A DNA stretch of 5,396 bases. Source: Verrucomicrobiales bacterium (lineage in GTDB: Bacteria > Verrucomicrobiota > Verrucomicrobiia > Verrucomicrobiales > DEV007). The position numbers and the translations under genes are program-made. The stretch lies in NCBI GenBank assembly GCA_007123695.1, contig SLGN01000733.1, forward strand, positions 1 to 5,396. Reading direction: 5' to 3'. The notes under the pieces are model-generated. The model was not told where the DNA came from and did no database searches. It worked only from the letters and a program-made list of their open reading frames with translations. Shown here one piece after another: positions 5,023-5,396 of the stretch (its first letter is position 1; each line of letters starts with the position of its first letter).

Positions 5023-5396
5023 ATGAAGCCCCCGATCCCCGTCGCCGTCCTTGCCGTCCTCCTCCTTTCGAACCCGTCGGCATCGCTTCGCGCCGGCAGC
5101 GGCGACGCCCAGATCGGGACCGACCACCCCTGGTATCCGGGCGAGCTGGCGATGTCGCGCTTTCCCCGCCTTTTCGAAACGCAGGCCGAGCAATACGAGC
5201 GGGCCACCGGGCGCGCCGCCGAGAGCGACGAGGACCGCGCCCTCGCCTCGTGGTTTTTCCGCAACACCCACTACGCCCACGGCGACGACGCCGGGGAGGA
5301 CTGGTGGGGCGAGGGCTTCGGCAAGGGGCCGGACACCCGCTCGCGCGAATACTGGAGCGGGCTCTTTTCTCACGGCTTCGGGCTCTGCGGCACGAC
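5023..5396 (+). CDS. Secreted transglutaminase-like protein, N-terminal part (cut by window end)
   Basis: The open frame runs from the ATG at 5023 off the window end, giving 124 complete codons. It begins with a signal peptide (MKPP, then IPVAVLAVLLLS, likely cleavage near residues 20-25), so the product is exported. The mature part has HPWYPGELAMSRF, an acidic, charged stretch, FFRNTHYAHGDDAG and finally EYWSGLFSHGFGLCGTT. The last motif, with Cys122 in GLCGT, resembles the nucleophile region of the transglutaminase-like (papain-fold) superfamily as seen in secreted Verrucomicrobiota and Planctomycetota proteins; the His and Asp of the triad would lie beyond the window. Such proteins may be proteases or amidases rather than cross-linkers. 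No Shine-Dalgarno sequence is seen. Codon use, with third positions nearly all G or C, supports real coding. The gene is divergent from the M50 peptidase gene. Confidence 0.75.
   Translation, partial: MKPPIPVAVLAVLLLSNPSASLRAGSGDAQIGTDHPWYPGELAMSRFPRLFETQAEQYERATGRAAESDEDRALASWFFRNTHYAHGDDAGEDWWGEGFGKGPDTRSREYWSGLFSHGFGLCGT

Noticed and set aside
4852..5373. N-terminal extension of the M50 protein to a start at 5373
   Set aside because: The 174 extra residues are low-complexity and antisense to the transglutaminase-like gene; the ATG at 4851 has a good ribosome binding site and precedes the first membrane segment.

Overview
The window is GC-rich and very probably comes from a bacterium of the Verrucomicrobiota or a related PVC-type lineage. 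This is an inference from three protein styles. One is a secreted protein with the NxFANA...GEP...VWYKWTSP domain that is abundant in that phylum. The second is a transglutaminase-like secreted protein with an HGFGLCGT nucleophile region. The third is an IS91-type transposase remnant. Few starts have a clear Shine-Dalgarno sequence, and GTG/TTG starts are in play.

Layout. Positions 1-1180 hold no intact gene. Positions 1-265 are unassigned GC-rich sequence. A strong hairpin (278-318) and a perfect 14-bp palindrome (417-430) follow. Positions 581-1128 (minus strand) are the C-terminal part of an IS91-family transposase. That remnant has itself been interrupted by a compact 141-bp element (782-922) flanked by CAAAA direct repeats. 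Removing 146 bp (element plus one repeat) restores the transposase frame exactly. The element is made largely of short stems closed by GNA triloops, which is the most unusual structure in the window.

Positions 1181-1951 (+) encode a secreted protein with a prepeptidase-C-terminal-like N-terminal domain and an extremely basic C-terminal tail that contains no acidic residue. It converges on a DinG/XPD-type iron-sulphur DNA helicase gene (1973-3961, -). Further upstream on the same strand is a small membrane-embedded M50 (site-2-protease-like) metallopeptidase gene (4183-4851, -). Divergent from this, across a 171-bp intergenic region with a candidate operator, a secreted transglutaminase-like protein gene starts at 5023 (+) and runs off the window.

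The genes do not form an obvious pathway. DinG is DNA-repair housekeeping; the M50 protease and the two exported proteins belong to the cell envelope. The divergent M50/transglutaminase-like pair is the only arrangement that suggests shared regulation. No RNA gene, CRISPR array or origin was recognised.
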